A stretch of 50,051 bases of DNA. It comes from Chloroflexota bacterium. GTDB taxonomy: Bacteria; Chloroflexota; Dehalococcoidia; Lucifugimonadales; UBA3495. Location: assembly GCA_022562475.1 (NCBI GenBank), contig JADFPD010000003.1, positions 1 to 50,051 of the forward strand, in the 5' to 3' direction. The notes beneath the pieces are model-generated. The model was not told where the DNA came from, ran no database searches, and saw only the letters and a program-made list of their open reading frames with translations. This document shows positions 26,717-34,954 of this stretch, piece by piece. Position numbers and translations under genes: made by a program. Numbering within the stretch: the first letter of the stretch is position 1; every line of letters starts with the position of its first letter.

Positions 26717-27658
26717 ATGTCCGTGATGGTCACCGGCGGCACGGGGTTCATCGGCAACCGAATCATCCGCAAACTGCTCGACCGGGGTGAAGAGGTGGTC
26801 TGTTTCGACCTTGCCCCGGCCCGGGCCAACCTGGAGCCCTATCTGGACCGCATCAAGATGTACCGGGGCGACGTGACCCAACTTCCCCACCTGTTGGAGG
26901 CGATCAACACCAACGGGGTCCACAAGATCATTCACATGGCGGCGCTCTTGCCCCCAGACACCGAGGAGCGGCACCATTACGCCATGCAGGTAAACATCGG
27001 TGGCACCAACAACGTGTTTGAAGCGGCCCGTTGGACCGGGATTCAGCGGGTGGTCTACGCCAGTTCCATCGCTGTCTACGGGGTCCAAACAAACTTCGGC
27101 GAACGGCCCATCAACGAAGACGACCTCAACGACCCAATCAACGTTTACGGAATGACTAAGTCGGTGAACGACTTCTCGGCCAAGCGCTACATCGACCGCC
27201 ACGGCCTGGATTTACGGGGTGTGAGGATCTGCACCGTATTCGGCCACGGCAGGGTCACCGGCATGACCGGCATGATCGGCGGGCTCATGATGTCCCTGCC
27301 GGCCATCGGAAAGCCGGTGAGCATGCCATTTCACCAAGATGAGCAATCGCCCATGATTCATGCGGAAGACGCAGCCGAGATATTCGTCAGGGCGGCCCTG
27401 GCCGAGAAGTTGAACCACCCGGTCTACATCAGCGGCGGCAACCTTTGCACCATAAAAGATATGGCCGACATCGTTCGGGAGATCATCCCAGGCGCCCAGA
27501 TATCCACCGGCGACCAGTTGGTGCCCCACGTGTACAACGTGGACAATAGCCGGATGCTGGCCGACATCGGCTACGAGATCGCGCCCCTGCGGCAGCGGAT
27601 ACTGGACCACATCAACGACGCCCGCGCCGAGGCGGGGATGGAGCCCATCAGCGGGTAA
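26717..27658 (+). CDS. NAD-dependent epimerase/dehydratase (extended SDR)
   Basis: A 313-residue extended short-chain dehydrogenase. It has the Rossmann glycine motif GGTGFIGNRI at residues 6-15, an active-site serine region YASSIAVYG, and the catalytic YGMTK. CGGAGGG precedes the ATG. Such proteins act on nucleotide sugars or related small substrates; there are no sugar-nucleotide neighbours to narrow this down. Confidence 0.9.
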   Translation: MSVMVTGGTGFIGNRIIRKLLDRGEEVVCFDLAPARANLEPYLDRIKMYRGDVTQLPHLLEAINTNGVHKIIHMAALLPPDTEERHHYAMQVNIGGTNNVFEAARWTGIQRVVYASSIAVYGVQTNFGERPINEDDLNDPINVYGMTKSVNDFSAKRYIDRHGLDLRGVRICTVFGHGRVTGMTGMIGGLMMSLPAIGKPVSMPFHQDEQSPMIHAEDAAEIFVRAALAEKLNHPVYISGGNLCTIKDMADIVREIIPGAQISTGDQLVPHVYNVDNSRMLADIGYEIAPLRQRILDHINDARAEAGMEPISG

Positions 27659-27681
27659 GAATGGGCACAGCCAACCTGGGT

Positions 27682-27687
27682 TATAAT
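27682..27687 (+). promoter_or_regulatory. Consensus -10 hexamer before the first LLM gene
   Basis: TATAAT lies 45 bp before the ATG at 27733, giving a leader of about 38 nt with a purine-rich ribosome-binding site. No good -35 is seen. Confidence 0.35.
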
Positions 27688-27732
27688 TGCTTTCGATTTT
27701 AGCAACCAAAAATATAGCCTTAGAGAGACAGA

Positions 27733-28665
27733 ATGAGTATCGCCATCGGTTACATGCCAGGAGCCTACGGAGAGGGTGGGGAAGACCACGAATATCTTCG
27801 GAAGTTGGTGGAGATCGGCGACAAGCACGAATACGACTCACTCTGGCTCAGCGACCGGATCGTTGGCGAGAAGTTCAGCCTTGAGCCCATGATGGCCTGC
27901 TCCATGGTCCTGGCGTACTCGGACCGCCTCAAGGTCGGCACCAGCGTGCTGGCCCTGCCCCTTCGCAACCCAGTGGTGTTGGCCAAGCAGATAGCCACCC
28001 TGGATTACCTGTCCCAAGGGCGGTTCTTTCCAGCGGTGGGGTTGGGCCAAGAAGAGCCGGAGGAGTACGAGGCCTGCGGCGTCACCAAGGAACGGCGCGG
28101 ACCCAGGACGGATGAGGCGATCGAACTGATGCGCCGCCTGTGGGAAGAGGATAACGTCACCCACGAGGGCGAGTTCTTCAATTGCCACAACGTGACTGTC
28201 ACCCCAAAGCCGTACTTTAAGCCATCGACTCCTGTTTGGATCGGAGGGCGGTCTCCCGCCGCCGCCCGGCGCGTCGGGCGGGTGGGCGACGGTTGGCTGG
28301 TCTCCAGCGCCACGCCCGAAGAAGTGAAAGAGGGTTGCAGCATCCTTTTTGAAACGGCCAACGAGCACCACCGTGAGATTGAAGACGACCACGTTGGGGT
28401 CTTGATGGGTTATTACATCTCAGACGACGTGGCCGGGGCCACCGAGAAGGCCAGCCGGTTCGTGACCCGCCAACGCCCTGACGCCCATTTCACCGAGTTC
28501 ACCGCCGTTGGGCCGGTGGAGAAGGTGGCCGAATTCGTACAGAGGTACATAGAAGCCGGCGGGTCCAAGTTCGTGATGCGGCCCATGTGCCCTGCTGACG
28601 AGACCATGGAACAGCTAGAGATCCTGGGCGAAGAGCTGCTGCCCATGTTTCCTCTAAAGAAGTAG
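27733..28665 (+). CDS. LLM class flavin-dependent oxidoreductase
   Basis: A 310-residue luciferase-like monooxygenase/F420-dependent reductase, TIM-barrel. Typical stretches are SLWLSDRIVGEKFS, KVGTSVLALPLRNPVVLAKQIATLDYLSQGRF and the C-terminal FVQRYIEAGGSKF. It uses FMN or F420; the substrate is unknown. It is one of two LLM proteins in the window and is followed after 2 bp by a small membrane protein. Confidence 0.93.
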   Translation: MSIAIGYMPGAYGEGGEDHEYLRKLVEIGDKHEYDSLWLSDRIVGEKFSLEPMMACSMVLAYSDRLKVGTSVLALPLRNPVVLAKQIATLDYLSQGRFFPAVGLGQEEPEEYEACGVTKERRGPRTDEAIELMRRLWEEDNVTHEGEFFNCHNVTVTPKPYFKPSTPVWIGGRSPAAARRVGRVGDGWLVSSATPEEVKEGCSILFETANEHHREIEDDHVGVLMGYYISDDVAGATEKASRFVTRQRPDAHFTEFTAVGPVEKVAEFVQRYIEAGGSKFVMRPMCPADETMEQLEILGEELLPMFPLKK

Positions 28666-28667
28666 CT

Positions 28668-29093
28668 GTGCTTGGGAACTTCCCCCTCCCCGTGAAATTC
28701 TCCAATCTCTATATCGCCGCCATCATCTTTGGACTCATCGGGGCCCTCGGTGGCGCCTTTGCCGGTGGGTTTATTGCCGCGGCTACCTGCGACGGCGGCC
28801 TAGAGTGTTTGGGGACGGCGTTCTTGGGCGTGGGACTAGAGGCGATCGTGGCGGAATCCTGCGTCATGACGCTGGCGGTCCATAACGTCAACAATGGCCG
28901 GGGGAATCTGCTTCTGACCTGCCTGCCCACCCTAGCGCTGGCCGTGCCCATACTTTACGCTTTGATGCTGGGGTTCACTGCGCCGTTGGCAGTGCCATTG
29001 TTCCTGTTTCAGGCGTGGGTCTGTGTAAAGGTCCAATTAGCCACGCACGGCAAAAGAGGGGCGGTGCGCCGAGCAAGATCTGGTTCTAGGTGA
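28668..29093 (+). CDS. Small membrane protein of unknown function
   Basis: A 141-residue hydrophobic protein with about four membrane segments (roughly 14-36, 43-60, 78-97 and 99-116) and a basic C-terminal tail. The GTG start follows the stop of the LLM gene by 2 bp, suggesting coupled translation. It ends 4 bp before the convergent helicase gene. Not recognised as any named family. Confidence 0.65.
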   Translation: MLGNFPLPVKFSNLYIAAIIFGLIGALGGAFAGGFIAAATCDGGLECLGTAFLGVGLEAIVAESCVMTLAVHNVNNGRGNLLLTCLPTLALAVPILYALMLGFTAPLAVPLFLFQAWVCVKVQLATHGKRGAVRRARSGSR

Positions 29094-29097
29094 TCCG

Positions 29098-30765
29098 CTA
29101 TCGTCGGGCGGCTGAGTTCCCCCCACGCGGTCTTCCGAGCTTTCCCGGGCGCGGCGGGCGGGGATTAAAGGATGGGGCGCCCTGTTTTGGGGACCGTCTG
29201 CGGCCGTTGGACGAATCGGGAGAGGAACTTCTTCCCAATACTTGGCCCGACCGTTTCCGGCTCTCCGACTCGCTGATTGGGGCTCGACCCAAGATCAGTC
29301 CAGGGCTTCTCCCGTTGGAAGGACCGGTCCGGGACGTTCTGCCAACCGGCTGCTCGGAGCGCCGTCCATTTGAAGATTCGGTGGGGGACGACCTGCCGAC
29401 AGGTTGCTCGGTACGCCGGCCACTGGATGCACCGGTCCGTGGACCTGCCGCGGCAGGACGGTCCCCATTATTCGACACACCGTTTCTGCGGCTGCTATTC
29501 TGGCGGCTGTTCTGACCGTTGTTCTGGCCGTTCCTGGGTCGGGGGTCTCGCGTGCTTCGGCCGGCCCGGCCGCCATTGCTCTGGCCCCCGGCGCGGCTCA
29601 GTCCAAGCCGCTCTTCCCGGAACTGTTCCTCGGGGGTGAAGTCACCGTAGTCGAATCCAGGCAGACGCCGCCGCTCGATCTTCGCACCCAGCTCTTTCTC
29701 GACCTCTCGGATCATTGCACCGTCTTCGGCCCCGGCGAGGGTGAAAGCCTCTCCGGTCTGTTCGGCCCTGCCGGTCCGCCCGATGCGGTGGAGGTAGGTG
29801 TCGGCGGTGTTCGGAAAGTCGAAATTGATAACGTGGGATACCTCGGGGACATCGATGCCGTGGGCGGCGATGTCGGTGGCCACCATGATGTCGAATTTAC
29901 CGGCGCGGAAACCGTCCATGGCCTGTTGACGGGCATTCTGAGACATGTTTCCCTGGAGCGCGGCCACCCGGAACGACTTCTTGGCCAACGCCAATGCCAG
30001 GGTGCGGGCCCGGTGCTTCGTGCGCGTGAAGACCAGAGCACGGCCCGTGGGAGTCTGCTGCAATAGCGCCAGCAATAGGTCCTTCTTGAGATTTTCTGGG
30101 ACGGGGTAGAGGGCGTGGGAGACGGTCTTGGCCGGAGCGATGGCGCCGATCTGCACCATCTCTGGGTCCTTCAGGATCTTCACCGCCAATGACCGGATCT
30201 CGGCGGGCATGGTCGCCGAAAAGAATAGGGTTTGCCGGTCCGTCGGAAGCTGGTCCAAGATGCGGCGCACATCGGGCAGGAACCCCATGTCGCACATAGT
30301 GTCGGCCTCGTCCAGCACCAATACCTCAACCCCGGAGAGGTCAATATCTTTTTGGCTGATGTGATCCAGCAATCGGCCGGGGCAAGCGACCACGATCTGG
30401 GCCCCGCGCCGTATTCCGGCCAGTTGCGGCCCTTTGGAGACGCCGCCATAAATGGCGATGCTCTTTAAACCGAGGTGTTGTCCCAATTCCCGGAAAGCTT
30501 GAAGGATCTGCTCGGCCAATTCCCGAGTGGGGGCGATAACCAGGCAGCGCACGCCCCGCTTTGGAGGCGTTGTGGCCAGGCGATGCAGGATGGGTAGGGC
30601 GAAGGCCGCGGTCTTGCCGGTGCCGGTTTGGGCCAGTCCCAAAAGATCCCGCCCTTGTAGCGCGACTGGGATAGCCTTTTCTTGGATGGGGGTGGGCTTG
30701 GTGTAGCCAACCGAACTGACGCCGGCCAGCACCTGAGGATGGAGGGAGAATTCTTGGAAATTCAC
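29098..30765 (-). CDS. DEAD-box RNA helicase with a basic repeat tail
   Basis: A 555-residue ATP-dependent RNA helicase. All core motifs are present: Q motif (GYTKPTPIQEKAIP), AQTGTGKT (I), PTRELAEQ (Ia), LDEAD (II), SAT (III), VATDIAAHGID (V) and HRIGRTGRAEQ (VI). The core ends near residue 370 and is followed by a 170-residue Arg/Gly/Ser/Asn-rich tail with four copies of an 18-residue repeat. Such tails bind RNA and are common in cold-shock or ribosome-assembly helicases (RhlE/CsdA type). The GTG start has only a weak ribosome-binding site. Confidence 0.95.
   Translation of the reverse strand: MNFQEFSLHPQVLAGVSSVGYTKPTPIQEKAIPVALQGRDLLGLAQTGTGKTAAFALPILHRLATTPPKRGVRCLVIAPTRELAEQILQAFRELGQHLGLKSIAIYGGVSKGPQLAGIRRGAQIVVACPGRLLDHISQKDIDLSGVEVLVLDEADTMCDMGFLPDVRRILDQLPTDRQTLFFSATMPAEIRSLAVKILKDPEMVQIGAIAPAKTVSHALYPVPENLKKDLLLALLQQTPTGRALVFTRTKHRARTLALALAKKSFRVAALQGNMSQNARQQAMDGFRAGKFDIMVATDIAAHGIDVPEVSHVINFDFPNTADTYLHRIGRTGRAEQTGEAFTLAGAEDGAMIREVEKELGAKIERRRLPGFDYGDFTPEEQFREERLGLSRAGGQSNGGRAGRSTRDPRPRNGQNNGQNSRQNSSRRNGVSNNGDRPAAAGPRTGASSGRRTEQPVGRSSPTESSNGRRSEQPVGRTSRTGPSNGRSPGLILGRAPISESESRKRSGQVLGRSSSPDSSNGRRRSPKQGAPSFNPRPPRPGKLGRPRGGNSAARR
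29206..29421 (-). repeat. Four 54-bp in-frame tandem repeats in the helicase tail
   Basis: Residues 449-520 of the helicase consist of four 18-residue units that share the pattern GRR-x-EQPVGR-S near the start and SSN at the end; the third and fourth are more diverged (LILGR, QVLGR). A partial fifth unit follows. The unit length is constant, so the array probably grew by tandem duplication and may vary between strains. Confidence 0.8.
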
Positions 30766-30862
30766 TGAGAGGGTTTACTCCTTGGCTGCTTTACTTGACT
30801 GATTTTCCGAGCCAAGTCACACTCTCAGGCCCAAGGTCACGGTCAATCTAATATGGCGGCAC

Positions 30863-30889
30863 TAACGCACGTTAAGCGCTAACGTGTTA
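30863..30889. promoter_or_regulatory. Cluster of TAAC/GTTA inverted half-sites (operator-like)
   Basis: Four half-sites alternate: TAAC (30863), GTTA (30871), TAAC (30880), GTTA (30886). They form TAAC-N4-GTTA, then a 7-bp-arm inverted repeat CACGTTA-AGCGC-TAACGTG, then TAAC-N2-GTTA. The cluster sits in the 293-bp gap between the divergent helicase and lactonase genes, about 100 bp from the helicase start, and looks like a multi-site operator. Confidence 0.45.
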
Positions 30890-31058
30890 CGAACTTAGTC
30901 GTTGCCTGATTCAGTATAACAGCTAATCCGCCATGCGGGCATGCCCCAAGGGCCGGCTCACCGGTCCTTTTGCGATATTCGCCCGGCCGGTGCACCCCTC
31001 GGACCCGATTGAGTGTTAATATCATTCCCGGCGACAACACTCCTCCGGAGGCAAGGCA

Positions 31059-32090
31059 TTGGCATACTACATGTACGTATCCATCCAAGAAGAAGACCGG
31101 ATTGCCATCTTCAGCATGACCCCAAAAACGGGTAAGTTGAAGCATCAAGGCGATGCGGAACTCAAGGGCCGGCCGGCGCCCCTGGCAATAGACCCGGACC
31201 GGAAATATCTTTTCGCCGGCCGCCGCGAGGCTGACGATTTTGGGATGACCAGCTTTAATATCGACCGCAAGACCGGCGGCCTTTCGCCCATCGGGTCGAT
31301 CCCCTTAAAGGGGGACCCGGTCCATATCTCCACCGATAAAACCGGCAAATTCCTTTTGTCCGCCTATTACTACCAGAAGACCGCCGCGGTGCACAGCATC
31401 GGCGATGACGGCGCACTGGCCGACCCTCCCGTGGTCTGGAGGGAGACCGCAATCGGCGCCCACTATATCCAGACCGACCCGGCCAACCGTTACGCCTACG
31501 TCCCCCACATCGCTGATGGAGCCCTGTCAGGCGCCAACGCCATATACCAGTTCCGGTTCAACGCCGATACCGGATTGATCACCCCACTCTCTCCGACGCG
31601 GACCAACCCCAGACAGCCGGACGGCCCGCGCCATATCTGTTTCCATCCAAGCATGGATAAAGTTTACTCGTCCAATGAGCAGGGCAACAGCGTAACCCTC
31701 TACGATTTCGACTCGGACAAAGGCAACCTCTATCCCATTCAGACGGTGTCCACACTGCCCAGCGGGTACGACGGCAAGAACTCCTGCTCCCAGATCCAGA
31801 TCACGCCGAACGGGAAATTCCTGTACGCGCCCAACCGGGGCCACGACAGCATCGCCGGCTTCCGGGTCAGCCCAGACAACGGCTACCTCTCGCTCATCGC
31901 CCAGACGCCCACCGAGGCAGTCCCACGGGCATTCAGCATCGACCTCCAGGGAAATTTCCTCTACGTTGCCGGGTTGGAGACCGGGAAGCTGGCCTCTTAC
32001 CGCATCGACCAGGACACCGGAGAATTGGAAGCCGGAGATGTCTACGATGTGGGCAAAGGCCCCATGTGGGTGCTGATAACCGAGTTTTAG
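31059..32090 (+). CDS. Lactonase family beta-propeller (6-phosphogluconolactonase YbhE-like)
   Basis: A 343-residue seven-bladed propeller of the lactonase_7 family. Characteristic repeats are PLAIDPDRKYLFAGRR, VHISTDKTGKFLLSAYY, RHICFHPSMDKVYSSNEQGNSVTLYDFD and QIQITPNGKFLYAPNRGHDSIAGF. The TTG start has CGGAGG about 8 nt upstream. Family members hydrolyse 6-phosphogluconolactone or other lactones. No pentose-phosphate neighbours support a definite gene symbol. Confidence 0.9.
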   Translation: MAYYMYVSIQEEDRIAIFSMTPKTGKLKHQGDAELKGRPAPLAIDPDRKYLFAGRREADDFGMTSFNIDRKTGGLSPIGSIPLKGDPVHISTDKTGKFLLSAYYYQKTAAVHSIGDDGALADPPVVWRETAIGAHYIQTDPANRYAYVPHIADGALSGANAIYQFRFNADTGLITPLSPTRTNPRQPDGPRHICFHPSMDKVYSSNEQGNSVTLYDFDSDKGNLYPIQTVSTLPSGYDGKNSCSQIQITPNGKFLYAPNRGHDSIAGFRVSPDNGYLSLIAQTPTEAVPRAFSIDLQGNFLYVAGLETGKLASYRIDQDTGELEAGDVYDVGKGPMWVLITEF

Positions 32091-32172
32091 GGACTGTCAT
32101 CCCGGACAATATCGGTACGCGGGTCTACCCAAATAATTGGCCAACTTGCCCCGGGTTTTTGAAGGGTGATTA

Positions 32173-33141
32173 ATGAAATTCGGGTTCATGTTGCCTTCCC
32201 GCGGCCCCCTGTCACGGCCGGAAAACCTTTCGGTCATCGCCAAGCGAGGTGAAGAGCTGGGCTACGGATTCATGATGTTCCCAGACCACATCGTGATGCC
32301 CCGGGACGTCTCTTCGAAGTACCCTTATTCCCAGTCCGGGGTCTTTCCGGGGACCGACACCGGAGAGACCATGGAACAACTGACCACGCTGGCATTCCTG
32401 GCCGGCCAGACCAACTCCATCAGACTGGTCACCAGCGTGATGGTCGTTCCCCACCGCAGCCCCGTTGCCACCGCAAAATCGTTGGCTACCCTGGATATTC
32501 TCTCCCAGGGCCGGTTGACGGTGGGAGTGGGGACCGGTTGGCTGGAAGAGGAATTTCAAGCCCTGGAGACTAAACCATTCGCCGAACGGGGAGCGGTAAC
32601 CGACGAATATATCCAGGTGTTCAAAGAGCTTTGGACCAGCGACTCTCCCCAGTTCGAAGGACAGTATTGCCGGTTCTCCAACATCGATTTCCAGCCCAAA
32701 CCGGTCCAGAAACCCCACCCGCCCATCTGGGTCGGCGGCGAAGGCCCGCGGGCCATCCGCCGGGCCGCCCGCTTCGGCGACGGGTGGCAGCCACTGGGGA
32801 ACAACAGCCGGTATCCCACCGCCACGGCGGAAGAGCTTGCCGTGGGTCTGCAGAGGCTGGACCCCGAATTGGAACGGGTGGGCCGTCCCGCCGGGTCCCT
32901 GGAAGTGACCAGCCGGATGTTGGGCTACGATCTGAGGAAGAACGGAGGGACATCAAGCAGCGGCCGCTCGGCCTTCGCCGGAACAGCGGACGAGATCGCA
33001 TCAGACATACGCCGCTTTCAAGACCTGGGGGTCGCCAACCTGGTTCCCAGCTTCCACGGCGTCGCCCAACTGGCGGACAGCCGGGACGCCATGCTGAAGG
33101 ACTTGGAAGACTTCGCCAATGAGGTCATGCCCAAGATTTAA
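32173..33141 (+). CDS. LLM class F420-dependent oxidoreductase
   Basis: A 322-residue luciferase-like enzyme with the pattern of F420-dependent members: GYGFMMFPDHIVMP, VTSVMVVPHRSPVATAKSLATLDILSQGR, VGVGTGWLEEEFQAL and PPIWVGGEGPRAIRRAARFGDGW. It is clearly diverged from the LLM protein at 27.7 kb. GAAGGGTG precedes the ATG. The substrate is unknown. Confidence 0.93.
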   Translation: MKFGFMLPSRGPLSRPENLSVIAKRGEELGYGFMMFPDHIVMPRDVSSKYPYSQSGVFPGTDTGETMEQLTTLAFLAGQTNSIRLVTSVMVVPHRSPVATAKSLATLDILSQGRLTVGVGTGWLEEEFQALETKPFAERGAVTDEYIQVFKELWTSDSPQFEGQYCRFSNIDFQPKPVQKPHPPIWVGGEGPRAIRRAARFGDGWQPLGNNSRYPTATAEELAVGLQRLDPELERVGRPAGSLEVTSRMLGYDLRKNGGTSSSGRSAFAGTADEIASDIRRFQDLGVANLVPSFHGVAQLADSRDAMLKDLEDFANEVMPKI

Positions 33142-33259
33142 AAGACCATCCAGAAATTAATGGCGCCGCCTCCACGGCCGGCGTGCGAGCTAGAGTCGGC
33201 CGTCAATGAATGAAAGCGAAACGCGCATCGACCGGTTGGTAAGTGAGATTCCCTGCCGT

Positions 33260-33268
33260 TGCTATAAT
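33260..33268 (+). promoter_or_regulatory. Extended -10 promoter for the propeller lipoprotein
   Basis: TGCTATAAT has the extended TGn and a consensus -10. The transcript would begin near 33275, about 44 nt before the TTG start at 33319. A poor -35 is usual for extended -10 promoters. Confidence 0.55.
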
Positions 33269-33318
33269 CAATCGGCATAGCGCTGGTGGTGGCTTTCCGG
33301 CAGCTGCGAGGAAAAATC

Positions 33319-34728
33319 TTGAATTTCCCGATTCGGAGCGGACCCCTAAAGTTAAGTCTGCTCATTCTCCTTGGGGCGCTGGCCGCCGTAGCCTGCGGCG
33401 AGACAGACGCGCTTTTGACTCAGACGCCCGTGGTAACTCCCATCCCGGCAACTACTATTTCGGCGACTCCCGTTCCTGCGACCTCTGTACCACCCACTTC
33501 CATCCCATCGGCTACCGTCCCGCGGCCTTCTTCTGGCGGCGGGCAGGCAACCCAAGTCCCAACGCCGGAAGCCACTCCCACCGCCGCTCCCCAACCGACT
33601 CCGTCCATCACGCCGAGGCCGACACGCTCCGATACGCCGGTGCCAACGCCCACCGTTACGCGCGCGCCGGCGCCGACCTTTACACCAGAGCCGACGCCCA
33701 CCAACACACCGCAACCCATTCCAACCGACACGCCGGAGCCTACGATCACGCCGACTCCAGCGCCCACTCCGACACCGACGCCCGTGCCGGGTCCGACGCC
33801 GACACCCAATCAATTGGTTTGGACCTATCAGATCAGCGAAGCAGGCGCCAAGGTCAACCATGTGGACATCAGCGCTAATGGCTCGCGCTTGGTGGCGGGA
33901 ACATCAACCGGCAAGGTACTTTTCTTAACTGACCAGGGTCTCTTGATCTGGACCTTCGACGGCGCCGGCGCCGCCCCGGCAGGAGTCACTCGACGCAGCG
34001 TCACCGGCTTGGCAATAGACCTGGACGGAAACCGCATCCTAGCCGGCTTTACCGATGACCAAGGAACCGAGACTGAGGCCGGCGCTTTGTACATGCTCGA
34101 TAATCAGCCGTTGACATTATGGTCCGTCTCCATCGGAGGGCCAATCAGCGGAGTGGACCTTTCCGATGATGGAAGCCGCATGGTCGCCGGTTCTTCCGAC
34201 CGGAAAGTGTACTCGTTGAACGTGGATGGAGCCATCAGGTGGACTGTTGAAACTCCGGACATCGCCGGACAGCCAGTGAACGTGATTGCCGTGTCGGCCG
34301 AGGGCTCACGAGCGGTGGCCGGGGACCAGGCAGGCCAGTTCTACCTGCTCAACGCCGACGGCGCCAAGATCTGGACCTTCGATGCGGACGGACCCATAAA
34401 CGACGTTGCAGTTTCCACATCGGGTGACCGAGCTGCGGCCGGAACGGCAAGCGGCAGTGTGTATATATTGAACAACCAAGGCGCAGTCATTCGCAAAATA
34501 TCCCATCCCGAAACATCTATCCTGGCGTTGGCCATCAATTCCAGCGGCTCCCAGTTGGTTGCCGGGACCGCGGATGGAAGAGTATTTGCCTTCGACGGCC
34601 AAGGTGTCATGTCGTGGGAAGTGTTTTTGGGTGGGTCCGTAACCAGCGTGGCCGTGAACTCCACCGGAAGCAGAATTGTCGCTGCCTCCGGGACTACCGT
34701 TTATCTACTTTCAGACCAAGCTCCATAG
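33319..34728 (+). CDS. Lipoprotein with Thr/Pro linker and PQQ/WD40-like propeller
   Basis: A 469-residue lipoprotein from the TTG at 33319 (GAGG 6 nt upstream; an upstream GTG at 33286 has no such site). The signal ends with lipobox AVAC. About 130 residues of Pro-Thr-rich linker (repeated PTPT units) then lead to a propeller of some seven blades with the recurring phrase DGSRMVAGSSDRKVYSLN and VTSVAVNSTGSRIVAA. Each blade alternates VAG and a display residue like a PQQ/WD40 propeller, probably a protein-binding surface outside the cell. Function unknown; the linker is typical of Chloroflexota lipoproteins. Confidence 0.85.
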   Translation: MNFPIRSGPLKLSLLILLGALAAVACGETDALLTQTPVVTPIPATTISATPVPATSVPPTSIPSATVPRPSSGGGQATQVPTPEATPTAAPQPTPSITPRPTRSDTPVPTPTVTRAPAPTFTPEPTPTNTPQPIPTDTPEPTITPTPAPTPTPTPVPGPTPTPNQLVWTYQISEAGAKVNHVDISANGSRLVAGTSTGKVLFLTDQGLLIWTFDGAGAAPAGVTRRSVTGLAIDLDGNRILAGFTDDQGTETEAGALYMLDNQPLTLWSVSIGGPISGVDLSDDGSRMVAGSSDRKVYSLNVDGAIRWTVETPDIAGQPVNVIAVSAEGSRAVAGDQAGQFYLLNADGAKIWTFDADGPINDVAVSTSGDRAAAGTASGSVYILNNQGAVIRKISHPETSILALAINSSGSQLVAGTADGRVFAFDGQGVMSWEVFLGGSVTSVAVNSTGSRIVAASGTTVYLLSDQAP

Positions 34729-34772
34729 CCGGTAGACCGGCCGGCGCTGCTTTCCTAGATAAACGAATCAAT

Positions 34773-34805
34773 GCCTCGGCGGATTGATTTTATCATCCGT
34801 AGGCA
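34773..34805. repeat. Hairpin after the propeller lipoprotein gene
   Basis: An outer TGCCT/AGGCA stem and an inner CGGAT/ATCCG stem, separated by a small internal loop, close a 10-nt AT-rich loop. There is no T-run after it, so it may stabilise the 3' end of the upstream transcript rather than terminate it. Confidence 0.35.
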
Positions 34806-34834
34806 TAAGACGATTGAGAAACCCGCTAAAAAGG

Positions 34835-34864
34835 TTGACATCATGAATTGGGATAACTTATATT
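34835..34864 (+). promoter_or_regulatory. Strong sigma-70-type promoter for the TRAP receptor gene
   Basis: A perfect -35 TTGACA (34835-34840), an 18-bp spacer and -10 TATATT (34859-34864). Transcription would start near 34871, leaving a leader of about 84 nt before the ATG at 34955. It is the best promoter match in the window. Confidence 0.7.
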
Positions 34865-34954
34865 CTGATTCACTCCCCGCAATGAAGAGGGTTGGGCGAT
34901 CGATGAGCAGGCACAACGCCAGGGGGAGAAGATAAATCTGGAGGAGGCAACTCG

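Noticed and set aside
33420..33810. Repetitive region that might be a CRISPR or tandem DNA repeat
   Set aside because: The repeats are irregular codons for Pro and Thr in a lipoprotein linker; there are no constant repeats with unique spacers.
33243..33878. 211-residue His/Ala-rich plus-strand frame
   Set aside because: It is the shifted reading of the Pro-Thr repeat linker of the propeller lipoprotein, which has its own start site and signal peptide.
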